The translations under genes and the position numbers were made by a program. This document shows positions 1-8,774 of a stretch of 64,000 bases of DNA, piece by piece. A model generated the notes under the pieces. The model was given only the letters and a program-made list of their open reading frames with translations, was not told where the DNA came from and searched no databases. Location of the stretch: NCBI GenBank assembly GCA_024684955.1, contig JAIKWH010000062.1, positions 25,239 through 89,238 of the forward strand. Direction: 5' to 3'. Positions within the stretch are counted from its first letter, which is position 1, and the number at the start of each line of letters is the position of its first letter. This DNA comes from Pseudobutyrivibrio sp. (GTDB lineage: Bacteria; Bacillota; Clostridia; Lachnospirales; Lachnospiraceae).

Positions 1-1
1 G

Positions 2-1198
2 ATGGTTGGCGGACAGCGTGGTGGTATCATGGGTGTTATCGCTACAGTTGGTGTTATCTGTGGTGAGCCAAACTACACAATGCTTATGGGCGCAATGCTC
101 ATGGGACCTTTAGCAGGTTGGGTTATCAAGCAGTTTGACAAGGCTGTTGATGGAAAGATCAAGGCTGGTTTCGAGATGCTTGTTAACAACTTCTCAGTAG
201 GTATTCTTGGTATGCTTATGGCAATCCTTGGATTCTATGTAATCGGACCTGTTATGGGTGCACTTCTTGCAGTATTAAACGGTGGTGTTGATATTCTTGT
301 TAATAACAACGTACTTCCACTTGTTTCAGTTTTCGTTGAGCCTGCAAAGGTTCTCTTCCTTAACAACGCTATCAACCATGGTATCTTTACACCACTTGGT
401 GCTCAGCAGGTTGAGGAAATGGGAAGATCAATCTTCTACATGATCGAGACTAACCCTGGTTCAGGTACAGGTGTAATCCTTGCTTACTGGTTATTCTCAA
501 AGGATAAGACAACACGTGATTCAGCACCAGGTGCACTTATCGTTCACCTCCTTGGTGGTATTCACGAAATCTATTTCCCATATGTACTTATGAATCCACT
601 GCTTCTTCTTGCAACAATCGGTGGTTCAGTAGTAGCTATGTTCTACAACACAATCTTTGATCTTGGTCTTGCAGGTCCTGCATCTCCTGGTTCAATCTTT
701 GCATACGTAGGTATGGCAGCAAAGGGACAGACAGTAGCTGTATTCTTCAGTGCTGTTATCGCAGCAGCAGTTTCATTCGTAATCGCTGCTCCAATCGTTA
801 AACTTGCAAATCCTAAGTCTGATCTTGAGGATGCAACAGCTCAGATGAAGTCTATGAAGGCTGAGTCAAAGGGCCAGACAGTTGCTTCTACAGCAAATGT
901 TGATTTAAAGGCAGTTAAGGCTATCGTATTTGCATGTGATGCAGGTATGGGTTCAAGCGCAATGGGCGCAACAGTTATGCAGAAGAAACTTGACGATGCA
1001 GGTCTTGGAGATATCAAGGTTTCTCACTCATCAGTTTCTGAAATCCCAGCAGGTACAAACTTCGTTATCTGCCACAAGGATTTAGTTGGTCGTGCAACAA
1101 CAAGTGCTCCAGGAGCTAGGATTGTTACAATCTCTAACTTCATGAATGCACCTGAGTATGATCAGGTTGTAGCTGAAATTAAGGCTGCTCGCAATTAA
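2..1198 (+). CDS. mtlA: PTS mannitol transporter, IICB protein (5' end outside window)
   Basis: Membrane permease (IIC) plus phosphotransfer IIB domain of the mannitol PTS; it imports mannitol as mannitol-1-phosphate. The reading frame is open to the left edge and aligns with residue 67 onward of the next gene, so the true start lies outside and the track's first Met is internal. The IIC part (to about residue 270) carries the GGIHEIYFPY motif typical of mannitol IIC. The IIB domain (about residues 302-398) has the phosphocysteine loop ACDAGMGSSAMG. There is no IIA domain. A 30-nt gap separates it from a second, nearly identical IIC gene that carries IIA instead, so the two are probably co-transcribed and may work as a pair. 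Confidence 0.93.
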   Translation: MVGGQRGGIMGVIATVGVICGEPNYTMLMGAMLMGPLAGWVIKQFDKAVDGKIKAGFEMLVNNFSVGILGMLMAILGFYVIGPVMGALLAVLNGGVDILVNNNVLPLVSVFVEPAKVLFLNNAINHGIFTPLGAQQVEEMGRSIFYMIETNPGSGTGVILAYWLFSKDKTTRDSAPGALIVHLLGGIHEIYFPYVLMNPLLLLATIGGSVVAMFYNTIFDLGLAGPASPGSIFAYVGMAAKGQTVAVFFSAVIAAAVSFVIAAPIVKLANPKSDLEDATAQMKSMKAESKGQTVASTANVDLKAVKAIVFACDAGMGSSAMGATVMQKKLDDAGLGDIKVSHSSVSEIPAGTNFVICHKDLVGRATTSAPGARIVTISNFMNAPEYDQVVAEIKAARN

Positions 1199-1228
1199 TT
1201 AATTCTCATAGACAAAGGAAAAAAGAGA

Positions 1229-2797
1229 ATGAAAGATAAAATTCAATCATTTGGCCGTTTCCTTAGCGGAATGGTAATGCCAAATATCGGGGCCCTGATT
1301 GCATGGGGACTTATTACAGCATTGTTCATCGCAACAGGCTGGTTACCAAACGAAGAATTAAGCACAATGGTAGGACCATTCCTGTCTTATGTTATTCCGG
1401 TTCTTATCGCCTTCCAAGGCGGTAAGATGGTAGCCGGACAGCGTGGTGCGGTTATGGGTGTTATCGCTACAGTTGGTGTTATCTGTGGTGAGCCAAACTA
1501 CACAATGCTCATGGGCGCTATGCTCATGGGACCTTTAGCAGGTTGGGTTATCAAGCAGTTTGACAAGGCTGTTGATGGAAAGATCAAGGCCGGTTTCGAG
1601 ATGCTTGTTAACAACTTCTCAGTAGGTATTCTTGGTATGCTTATGGCAATCCTTGGATTCTATGTAATCGGACCTGTTATGGGCGCAATTCTTGCAGTAT
1701 TAAATGGTGGAGTTGATGTTCTTGTTAACAACAACTTACTTCCACTTGTTTCTATATTCGTTGAGCCTGCAAAGGTTCTATTCCTTAACAATGCTATCAA
1801 CCATGGTATTTTTACACCACTTGGTGCTCAGCAGGTTGAGGAAATGGGAAGGTCAATTTTCTACATGATCGAGACAAACCCAGGTTCAGGTACAGGTGTA
1901 ATCCTTGCTTACTGGTTATTCTCAAAGGATAAATTGACAAGGGATTCTGCCCCAGGTGCACTTATCGTTCACCTTCTCGGAGGAATTCACGAGATTTACT
2001 TCCCATATGTCCTTATGAATCCACTGCTTCTTCTTGCAACAATCGGTGGTTCAGTAGTGGCTATGTTCTACAACACAATCTTTGATCTTGGTCTTGCAGG
2101 TCCTGCATCTCCTGGTTCAATCTTTGCATACGTAGGTATGGCAGCAAAGGGACAGACTATAGCAGTACTTTTCAGTGCGGTTATAGCAGCAGCTGTGTCA
2201 TTTGTAATTGCAGTTCCTATAGTTAGACTTGCAAATCCAAAGACAGAGAGTCTTGAGGATGCAACAGCTCAGATGAAGTCTATGAAGGCTGAATCTAAAG
2301 GAGAGACAGTAGTGGCACCTGCAAAGGAAGACACTGTTGCTTGTCCTGAATCAAATGATTCACAGGATTATCGCGATGGGGTTTTGCTTAAGAAGAATAT
2401 TATTCTTAATACAACTGCTAAAACAAAAGAAGAGGCAGTTAAGTTGATTGGCGAAATGTTCTGTAAATGTGGTTATACCACTCCTAAATATACAGAGGCT
2501 ATGTTAGAAAAAGAAAAAGTTTTCAATACATACCTCGGAAATGGTGTTTCTATTCCTCACGGAGTAGAAGAGATGAGAAGTGAAATTCTCAACTCAGGTG
2601 TAGTAGTGCTCACAAGCCGTGATGGCATTGATTGGGGCAATGGCAATAAGGCTAACCTTATTGTTGGTGTTGCTTCAGTTGGTGATGAGCATATGAAGAC
2701 TTTACAGAATATTGCATTACACTGTGGAAGCCCAGCAGATGTTGAAAAGATCATTAACCTGGACGTAGATGGTGTATATGACATTTTCAAAGGTTAA
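1229..2797 (+). CDS. mtlA: PTS mannitol transporter, IIC-IIA fusion lacking IIB
   Basis: This 522-residue protein has an N-terminal mannitol IIC domain (residues 1 to about 335, GGIHEIYFPY motif) and a C-terminal IIA domain (about 375-522) with the phospho-histidine motif GVSIPHG. The usual middle IIB domain with its CDAGMGSS loop is absent; a short acidic linker replaces it. Its IIC is almost identical in protein and DNA to the preceding gene, and the similarity continues through the linker AQMKSMKAESKG before the two diverge into IIA or IIB. An AAAGGAAAAAAGAGA ribosome site precedes the ATG. Known biology: MtlA works as a dimer, and phosphate passes IIA to IIB to sugar. Inference: IIA of this protein phosphorylates IIB of the upstream protein, possibly within a heterodimer. 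Confidence 0.93.
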   Translation: MKDKIQSFGRFLSGMVMPNIGALIAWGLITALFIATGWLPNEELSTMVGPFLSYVIPVLIAFQGGKMVAGQRGAVMGVIATVGVICGEPNYTMLMGAMLMGPLAGWVIKQFDKAVDGKIKAGFEMLVNNFSVGILGMLMAILGFYVIGPVMGAILAVLNGGVDVLVNNNLLPLVSIFVEPAKVLFLNNAINHGIFTPLGAQQVEEMGRSIFYMIETNPGSGTGVILAYWLFSKDKLTRDSAPGALIVHLLGGIHEIYFPYVLMNPLLLLATIGGSVVAMFYNTIFDLGLAGPASPGSIFAYVGMAAKGQTIAVLFSAVIAAAVSFVIAVPIVRLANPKTESLEDATAQMKSMKAESKGETVVAPAKEDTVACPESNDSQDYRDGVLLKKNIILNTTAKTKEEAVKLIGEMFCKCGYTTPKYTEAMLEKEKVFNTYLGNGVSIPHGVEEMRSEILNSGVVVLTSRDGIDWGNGNKANLIVGVASVGDEHMKTLQNIALHCGSPADVEKIINLDVDGVYDIFKG

Positions 2798-2830
2798 GAA
2801 AAAATATTCATTTTACAGGAGGTATGCGCT

Positions 2831-4096
2831 GTGAAAACAAAAGCAGTAAGAATGTATGGTGAAATGGATCTCAGACTTGAGGAGTTTGAACTCCCTGAGA
2901 TTAAGGATGATGAGATATTAGCAAAGATTTACTCTGATAGTATCTGCATGTCTACCTACAAATTAGTAAAACAAGGAAAGAAGCATAAACGTGCACCACA
3001 GAATATTGATACTAATCCTATTATTACAGGTCACGAATTTGCCGGCGTTATTGTCAAGGTTGGTAAGAAGTGGCAGGATCAGTTCAAGCCAGGTATGCGT
3101 TTTGCTCAGCAGCCAGCGTTAAATTATAAGGGTAGTATGGCATCCCCTGGATATTCATACGAGTACTACGGCGGCGACACAGAGTATTGCATATTCCCTC
3201 ATGAGACAATGGAGTGCAACGCACTTATGCCATTTGATGGCGACAGCTTTTATAAGGCATCACTTGGTGAGCCTCTCAGCTGTTCAATCGGTGCTTTCCA
3301 TGCTCAGTATCATACCAGCAGACATAATTATGAGCATATAATGGGACCAAAGGAAAACGGCAACATGATTATCATGGGTGGTTGTGGACCAATGGGACTT
3401 GGCGCTGTGGCTTATGCTATTGGTGGCCCTTACAACATTAAACGTGTAGTTGTTACAGATGTAGATGATGCTAAGATCGAAAGAGCTAAGCAGGTTATGC
3501 CAATTGAGTTCGCTAAGGAGCATGGCGTTGAGCTTATCTATGCTAATACAGCAAAGATGACAGATGCTACTAAAGAACTTATTGAGATCGCTGATGGAAA
3601 GGGATATGACGACGTATTAGTTTATGTTCCAATCCCAGCAGTTTGTGAACTTGCTGATTCTGTTATGGCATTTGATGGATGTATGAGTTTCTTCTCAGGA
3701 CCATCAGATAATACATTCTCAGCAAAAATCAATCTTTACAACTGCCACTACAATGCTACTCATATTATGGGTACTACTGGTGGAACAAACGAAGATTTGA
3801 TTGAAGCTAACGAACTTGTAGCAAAGGGAGTTATTGATCCTTCTGTTATGGTTACACATGTTGGCGGTATCGATTCTATCGCAGAAACAACACTTCATCT
3901 TCCAGAAATTCCTGGTGGAAAGAAGTTATGCTATACACAGTTCGAAATGCCATTAACTGCTATTGAAGATTTTGGCAAATTAGGCGAAAAAGATCCATTC
4001 TTTAAGAAATTGGATGAGTGCTGTAAAGCACACAGAGGTCTCTGGAATCCAGAGGCAGAAAAGATGATATTTGAACATTTTAATGTTGAAATATAG
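2831..4096 (+). CDS. Zinc-type medium-chain dehydrogenase, SorE-like (sugar/polyol-phosphate reductase)
   Basis: This 421-residue protein resembles the L-sorbose-1-phosphate reductase branch of the zinc-type alcohol dehydrogenase superfamily. The GHEFAG motif near residue 67 is the family's catalytic-domain signature, and GGCGPMGLGAVAYA near 183 is the nucleotide-binding glycine loop. The start is GTG, 8 nt after a perfect AGGAGG; the ATG at 2824 is out of frame. It lies 33 nt after the mannitol IIC-IIA gene with no terminator between, so it is probably part of the same operon. Inference: it oxidises the phosphorylated polyol made by the PTS, taking the place of a classical mtlD, which is not seen in this window. 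The exact substrate cannot be read from the sequence. Confidence 0.78.
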   Translation: MKTKAVRMYGEMDLRLEEFELPEIKDDEILAKIYSDSICMSTYKLVKQGKKHKRAPQNIDTNPIITGHEFAGVIVKVGKKWQDQFKPGMRFAQQPALNYKGSMASPGYSYEYYGGDTEYCIFPHETMECNALMPFDGDSFYKASLGEPLSCSIGAFHAQYHTSRHNYEHIMGPKENGNMIIMGGCGPMGLGAVAYAIGGPYNIKRVVVTDVDDAKIERAKQVMPIEFAKEHGVELIYANTAKMTDATKELIEIADGKGYDDVLVYVPIPAVCELADSVMAFDGCMSFFSGPSDNTFSAKINLYNCHYNATHIMGTTGGTNEDLIEANELVAKGVIDPSVMVTHVGGIDSIAETTLHLPEIPGGKKLCYTQFEMPLTAIEDFGKLGEKDPFFKKLDECCKAHRGLWNPEAEKMIFEHFNVEI

Positions 4097-4105
4097 TTGT
4101 TTCCT

Positions 4106-4885
4106 TTACCTTTTTGGGCTTCGCCCAAATACCTCTAAGTTCATGTTAAGACGGCCCTTCTTTGTTGGGCCGCCGTCATGAACAAATTTAAATTTTCCAA
4201 AGCCACGAAGGGATACTGTATCACCCTCTGATAGCAGTTTATCGTTATTTTCAATTATATGACCATTTACAGAGACTTTTTTCTCTGTGAAATAACTGAT
4301 TGTATCCTTTCGTGAAATATTATAGACTTTGGCGATCACGGCATCTGCTCTTGGAGAAGATACCTGAATAGTGATCGATGAAATGGACTCCTTGATATAG
4401 GATTCTGGCAGCTCACTAATTGAGCATTTAACATTGTTTCTTCCTACGGAAACAAAGTTCTCTAACAAATATTCGGCGGTAGATTCGTCCACATAGATGT
4501 AAGCATCCATGTGATCCACGAAGATATCGCCGAATTTTTTTCTATCTATTCCAAGGCTCATAAGAGAGCCCAGGTAGTCTCTGTGAGTATATTCTTTGGC
4601 AAATTTTTTTGCCAATGGTTCCACCTTGATACATTTAATTGGAAAATCTACATTGTATCCCATGTAATCTTCATTTCCAAAGCGAACCATCTTTCTTTCG
4701 CAGGATTCATTGCCACCAAAAAGATCATAAGGCACTGGTGCAAAGTTTTTATCTCGACATGCCTGATAAAAGATTTCCTGTCCTGCCATACCGAGAAAGT
4801 CACTAAAACAATATATATTATTTGAGTATGCCCTCTGGGACAACTCAATTAATCTCTTATATAAAAGTTTCTCTTCTGAATTCAT
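4106..4885 (-). CDS. ylmH: YlmH family S4-domain RNA-binding protein
   Basis: A 259-residue cytoplasmic protein with a YlmH-type N-terminal region and a C-terminal S4 RNA-binding domain (about residues 175-240, including ISRKDTISYFTEKKVSVNG). B. subtilis YlmH is known to bind ribosomes and to act in ribosome-associated quality control; the gene often sits in the division-associated ylm cluster, but here it is alone. The track starts at a TTG (4900), but AGAGG lies only 7 nt before the ATG at 4885, so I use that start. The last codons form a GGGC-TTC-GCCC hairpin. It is convergent with the dehydrogenase gene, with 9 bases between the stops. Confidence 0.85.
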   Translation of the reverse strand: MNSEEKLLYKRLIELSQRAYSNNIYCFSDFLGMAGQEIFYQACRDKNFAPVPYDLFGGNESCERKMVRFGNEDYMGYNVDFPIKCIKVEPLAKKFAKEYTHRDYLGSLMSLGIDRKKFGDIFVDHMDAYIYVDESTAEYLLENFVSVGRNNVKCSISELPESYIKESISSITIQVSSPRADAVIAKVYNISRKDTISYFTEKKVSVNGHIIENNDKLLSEGDTVSLRGFGKFKFVHDGGPTKKGRLNMNLEVFGRSPKR

Positions 4886-4978
4886 TTTAGTACCTCTCAA
4901 TGCCTTTAATTGGTTTTAATTATATATAAAATCATTTAAAATAAAAGGGATGTATATTTAGAAAGTTGGTAATGCAGT

Positions 4979-5617
4979 ATGAATAAAATTAATACAGATG
5001 GAATTATATTTGACTTGGATGGCACAGTTTGGGATAACACTCCTATATTTGCAAAAGCATGGACAGATGCCTGCCAAAAAAGAGGTTATGATGTTGTATT
5101 TACAGCAGATCGATTAAAGGAATTGTTTGGCCAGACTATGACAGATATTGCAGATCAATCCATTCCAGATGAGAGTCCTGAAAGGAGATATGCAACACTT
5201 AAAGCCTGTGAGGAGGAGGAAATGTTGGCCCTTTATGCAAGCCCAGTAGATACCTTTTATCCAGGCCTCATTGACCTTATAAAGGGACTGAGTAAAAGAG
5301 TAAACTTATATGTGGTAAGTAATTGCCAGCAGGGCTATATAGAGTCATTCCTTGAGAGAGGAAATCTGGAGGAGTATTTTACAGACTTCATTTGTTACGG
5401 AGACAACGGCCTTGGTAAGGCAGACAACATAAAACTTATTGTAGAAAAAAATAATATTAAGCACCCTATTTATGTGGGGGATATTCAAAAGGACAAGGAC
5501 GCCTGTGACCAGGCTGGTGTTGATTTCGTTTGGGCTTCATATGGATATGATGAAAAGGTTGATTCATATGTGGCAAAGATAGACAGCATTGGAGAATTAA
5601 ATGAGTTGATTTCTTAG
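4979..5617 (+). CDS. HAD-family hydrolase (phosphoglycolate phosphatase-like)
   Basis: A 212-residue protein with all HAD phosphatase motifs: the nucleophile motif FDLDGTVWDN near residue 12, the VVSNC motif II region near 116, and the Mg-binding YVGDIQKDKDA near 167. The helical cap between motifs I and II places it among subclass I hydrolases such as phosphoglycolate phosphatase or beta-phosphoglucomutase-like enzymes. The substrate is undetermined. No strong Shine-Dalgarno precedes the ATG. The next gene starts 11 nt downstream, so it heads a run of five same-strand genes ending with ung. Confidence 0.85.
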   Translation: MNKINTDGIIFDLDGTVWDNTPIFAKAWTDACQKRGYDVVFTADRLKELFGQTMTDIADQSIPDESPERRYATLKACEEEEMLALYASPVDTFYPGLIDLIKGLSKRVNLYVVSNCQQGYIESFLERGNLEEYFTDFICYGDNGLGKADNIKLIVEKNNIKHPIYVGDIQKDKDACDQAGVDFVWASYGYDEKVDSYVAKIDSIGELNELIS

Positions 5618-5628
5618 GAGGCTATTTC

Positions 5629-6048
5629 ATGAAATATAATGTAGAGGCAATATTTGAAGATTATTCATATTTAGGTGGGGTAAAAAAGAAGGCAGACTAT
5701 GACCATAATTTTAATCTTTTTATGGAAAAGCGTTTTCCCCTTTTAGAGGAATTCCTTAATAGTGAGGATATACAAACTGAGAGCCAGGCTTTTTGCCAGC
5801 AAATGTTTGATGCTTTCAGCAAGAGGGGCAAGATTTCTGCAGGCAATCAGATGGACCTTAATTATTTTGCTATTTATTATATTTTCCCATCTATTTTAAA
5901 GGAGAGAGAAAACGGAAAAGAAATCTGTGATATCTTGAGAGACACATGGAATTCATTTTTTAAGGCCCAAATCAATTACACAGATTTTGACAGTTTGAGA
6001 GAGGGATTTCAGGCAAAATTCTTTGGGATTCCAATCGGAAAGAATTAA
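5629..6048 (+). CDS. Hypothetical protein, 139 residues
   Basis: I do not recognise this protein. It is soluble, aromatic-rich and probably helical, with no signal peptide, membrane segment or metal-binding cysteine cluster. A good AGGAGG site lies 8 nt before the ATG, the start is 11 nt after the HAD gene, and the AlaX-type gene starts 2 nt after the stop. That tight packing supports a real, translated gene. No function is assigned. Confidence 0.72.
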   Translation: MKYNVEAIFEDYSYLGGVKKKADYDHNFNLFMEKRFPLLEEFLNSEDIQTESQAFCQQMFDAFSKRGKISAGNQMDLNYFAIYYIFPSILKERENGKEICDILRDTWNSFFKAQINYTDFDSLREGFQAKFFGIPIGKN

Positions 6049-6050
6049 TA

Positions 6051-7214
6051 ATGAAAAGTATTTGCTTATATGATCAGGACCCCTTTTTAAAAGAGTTTAC
6101 AGCCAAGCTTGTGAGCATTACAGAAAATGAAAAGGGCCTTTGTTTAGAACTAAATCAAACAGTGTTTTTCCCTGAACAGGGAGGACAAAGTTCAGATATT
6201 GGTATCCTTGGGGGATTTCATGTATATGATGTGCAAATTAACCAGGGGACCATTCTCCATTATTGCACTAATGAGGGTAATATTCCTTTGCCAAAACCTG
6301 GAGATGAAATAAGGGGAGCGATTGATTGGGAACACAGGTTTAACAACATGCAACAGCACTCTGGAGAGCATGTATTTACAGGCTTGTGCCATAATGAATA
6401 CGGGGCAGAAAATGTTGGATTTCACCTTAGCGACAATACAGTCACCTTGGATTTAAACATTAATCTTGGTCCTGAGCAGATTGCGCACATAGAGAGGGAG
6501 GCAAACCTTGTAATAGCAAGAGATTTGCCAATAAAGGCCTACTATCCTAGCAAGGAGGAGGCTCAAGAAATTGTCTATAGGTCTAAAAAGGAAATTGATT
6601 CTGACCTTAGATTGGTAGAGATAGAAGGGATTGATACATGCGCTTGTTGCGCCCCTCATGTAAAGACCACCGGGCAGATAGGGATGATAAAGGTGGTGTC
6701 CTTTAATAAATACAAGGGAGGCACCAGGGTATATATTGCCTGCGGACTGAGGGCCTTGGCTGATTACAATAGGAGGATGGATTTGCTTGCAAGGTCATAC
6801 CAGGCCTTGAGTTGCAGTGAGGATGACCTACCAGACAAAGTGGCAGATATGATAGCTGCCAACAAAAATCTCCAGTTTCAACTGTCTAGCCTAAAGGGGC
6901 AAATCCTTATGGAGCAAGTATCAAAAACTGACCCAAATGAGAATAAACTCCTGATTTTCACAACTGGGGCAGATGTCAAAAATATGCGTGAAGGAATAAA
7001 TTCATTTTTAAAGACTCATGACGGAGAAGCCTTCATATTTTCTGGAGATGACGTAAATGGGTATAATTTTGTAATTGGATCAAACATCTCAGATTGCATG
7101 GAAATATCAAGGAATATTAAAGATAGATTTAGGGGAAAATGGGGAGGAAGTTCTAAAATGATACAGGGCAATCTCCTCGCCTGCGAAAAAGATATAAGAA
7201 AAATGTTTGAATGA
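6051..7214 (+). CDS. Alanyl-tRNA editing protein, AlaX-like, with DHHA1 domain
   Basis: A 387-residue protein matching the editing half of alanyl-tRNA synthetase. The zinc-binding HxxxH is HSGEH (about residues 103-107), followed by the CxxxH element in CACCAPH near 199, and a C-terminal DHHA1-type RNA-binding domain ends at GGSSKMIQGN. Its length fits the long AlaX form. The expected role is in trans hydrolysis of Ser-tRNA(Ala) or Gly-tRNA(Ala) in the cytoplasm. It starts 2 nt after the unknown gene. Its stop overlaps a possible ATGA start of the next gene, but the ribosome site favours a start 30 nt further on. Confidence 0.85.
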   Translation: MKSICLYDQDPFLKEFTAKLVSITENEKGLCLELNQTVFFPEQGGQSSDIGILGGFHVYDVQINQGTILHYCTNEGNIPLPKPGDEIRGAIDWEHRFNNMQQHSGEHVFTGLCHNEYGAENVGFHLSDNTVTLDLNINLGPEQIAHIEREANLVIARDLPIKAYYPSKEEAQEIVYRSKKEIDSDLRLVEIEGIDTCACCAPHVKTTGQIGMIKVVSFNKYKGGTRVYIACGLRALADYNRRMDLLARSYQALSCSEDDLPDKVADMIAANKNLQFQLSSLKGQILMEQVSKTDPNENKLLIFTTGADVKNMREGINSFLKTHDGEAFIFSGDDVNGYNFVIGSNISDCMEISRNIKDRFRGKWGGSSKMIQGNLLACEKDIRKMFE

Positions 7215-7240
7215 GTAAAAATTTCGGGGAGGACAATTTT

Positions 7241-7957
7241 ATGACACGCCAAGAAAGAGAAGAACGACTAGAAAAAAGGCGAAGAATACGAGTAAGAAGA
7301 GCCAAAAGAATTGCAGCGGAACTGGCCATTTGTATTTCCATAGGAATAGTAGCAGGTATTCTCACCTATATTATTTTGGATGGTAGAGGCGATGCGGCCA
7401 AGGCCCTCACCCCAGCGGATGACGCCAAAATTGAGGAAGTGGTTGAATCAGAAATAGAAGAGGAAAAAGGTAATCCTGATGTGGTTGATGCCCTGGAAAA
7501 AGAAGGGAATGAACCAGAGGAAGAGGATGAGGATAAGACAAAAACTATAGACAAGTCATCCTATGTAGAAAGCATCAGGTCCTGGTCTGATGAGGAAATC
7601 ACGGCGGCCATTTCTGAGAGAAAGGGTTATTTAAGCCAGACCAAGTATTACAGTCAGGTATCCTCATATCTTGCATCAAAAGGCATATCAGAGGAAGATG
7701 GCCAGTGCATTTACCTGTTTGATACTGCAAGAACCTTATATACAGCAGAGGATTTCCAAGGGATTTCACCTGATGTTATTCGCATAATCAAAAATGAGAT
7801 ATATGCCAGACATGGTTACAGCTTTAGGGACCCAGATCTTTACAACTATTTTATGGGTCAGATTTGGTATAGCCCAAGTGTCTTGGCAGAAGATTTTTCA
7901 GAGGAGATATTTTCAGAGACAGAGGTTAAAAACCTTGACCTTATCAATGCTCTGTAG
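7241..7957 (+). CDS. Membrane-anchored YARHG-domain protein
   Basis: A 238-residue protein with a very basic N-terminus (residues 1-25), one membrane segment (about 27-47), a long acidic low-complexity linker rich in Glu and Asp (to about 115), and an extracellular C-terminal domain containing IYARHGYSF, the YARHG motif. The biochemical function of this domain is not established; it is common in cell-surface and lipid-anchored proteins. The track start at 7211 lacks a ribosome site, whereas GGGGAGG sits 8 nt before the ATG at 7241, so I chose the latter. It lies between the AlaX-type gene and ung in a probable operon. Confidence 0.78.
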   Translation: MTRQEREERLEKRRRIRVRRAKRIAAELAICISIGIVAGILTYIILDGRGDAAKALTPADDAKIEEVVESEIEEEKGNPDVVDALEKEGNEPEEEDEDKTKTIDKSSYVESIRSWSDEEITAAISERKGYLSQTKYYSQVSSYLASKGISEEDGQCIYLFDTARTLYTAEDFQGISPDVIRIIKNEIYARHGYSFRDPDLYNYFMGQIWYSPSVLAEDFSEEIFSETEVKNLDLINAL

Positions 7958-7965
7958 GAATAAAA

Positions 7966-8640
7966 ATGTCAGCAATTTCAAATGATTGGCTTGAACCCCT
8001 CAGTCCGGAGTTTAAAAAGCCTTACTACAAAGATTTATATGAGAGTGTAAAAAGAGAATACAGCCAGGGGCCTGTTTATCCACCGGCTGATGATATTTTT
8101 AACGCCTTTGATTTTACGCCCTTATCTCAGGTAAAGGTGGTAATTATAGGCCAGGACCCATATCACGAGCCAGGCCAGGCTCATGGTCTTTGCTTTTCTG
8201 TAAAGCCAGGGGTAAAGACACCCCCATCCCTTGTTAATATCTATAAGGAATTGCAGGATGATTTGGGACTGAAAATTCCCAACAATGGTTATTTAGAAAA
8301 GTGGGCAAGACAGGGTGTCCTTATGCTCAACAACGTGCTTACAGTGCGGGCCCACGAGGCCAACTCCCACAAAAATCTTGGCTGGGAGCAATTTACTGAT
8401 GCTGTTATTGATATATTAAACAAACAGGACAGACCTATAGTATTCCTTTTATGGGGCAGTCCTGCAGCAAAAAAATGTGTCAAATTAAATAATAGCAATC
8501 ATCTAATTCTAAAAGCAGCTCATCCAAGTCCACTGTCAGCCTACAGAGGGTTTTTTGGCTGCAAACATTTCTCAAAGACCAATGAATTTCTCGCTTCTAA
8601 AGGCCTTAGTCCAATTGATTGGCAAATAGAGGATTTATAA
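7966..8640 (+). CDS. ung: Uracil-DNA glycosylase, family 1
   Basis: A 224-residue cytoplasmic enzyme that removes uracil from DNA as the first step of base excision repair. The catalytic water-activating loop [18 protein letters not shown] (about residues 62-79) and the leucine intercalation loop [11 protein letters not shown] (about 185-195) are intact, and the length is typical of bacterial Ung. It starts 8 nt after the YARHG gene. The Shine-Dalgarno (TAGGAA) is modest. Confidence 0.97.
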   Translation: MSAISNDWLEPLSPEFKKPYYKDLYESVKREYSQGPVYPPADDIFNAFDFTPLSQVKVVIIGQDPYHEPGQAHGLCFSVKPGVKTPPSLVNIYKELQDDLGLKIPNNGYLEKWARQGVLMLNNVLTVRAHEANSHKNLGWEQFTDAVIDILNKQDRPIVFLLWGSPAAKKCVKLNNSNHLILKAAHPSPLSAYRGFFGCKHFSKTNEFLASKGLSPIDWQIEDL

Positions 8641-8672
8641 GGATTATTCACAGAAAGTTCAAAGAGTCTCTA

Positions 8673-8701
8673 TTGAGGATTTTTGTATTATGAACTAATA
8701 T
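8673..8701 (+). promoter_or_regulatory. Sigma-A-type promoter for the hybrid histidine kinase gene
   Basis: TTGAGG and TAATAT are separated by exactly 17 bp, giving a predicted transcript start near 8708 and a leader of about 67 nt. It lies in the gap after ung, so the sensor pair is probably transcribed separately. Confidence 0.55.
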
Positions 8702-8774
8702 TTTATTAAGAGAAATTCCGCAATTTTTAGGATTTGACAAGCAAAAAAGTAAAGGCAAATTTATTTGTTTTCGT

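Noticed and set aside
1-2310. The repeated IIC DNA as an insertion sequence or other mobile repeat
   Set aside because: The repeat is the coding sequence of a sugar permease in both copies, with no transposase or terminal inverted repeats.
4108-4125. GGGC-TTC-GCCC hairpin as a terminator between the dehydrogenase gene and ylmH
   Set aside because: The T run precedes the stem on the plus strand and no T run follows it on either strand; the sequence is also coding for the YlmH C-terminus.
7211-7240. ATGA-overlapping start for the YARHG gene
   Set aside because: No ribosome site in front of it, while a GGGGAGG site sits at the right distance before the ATG at 7241.
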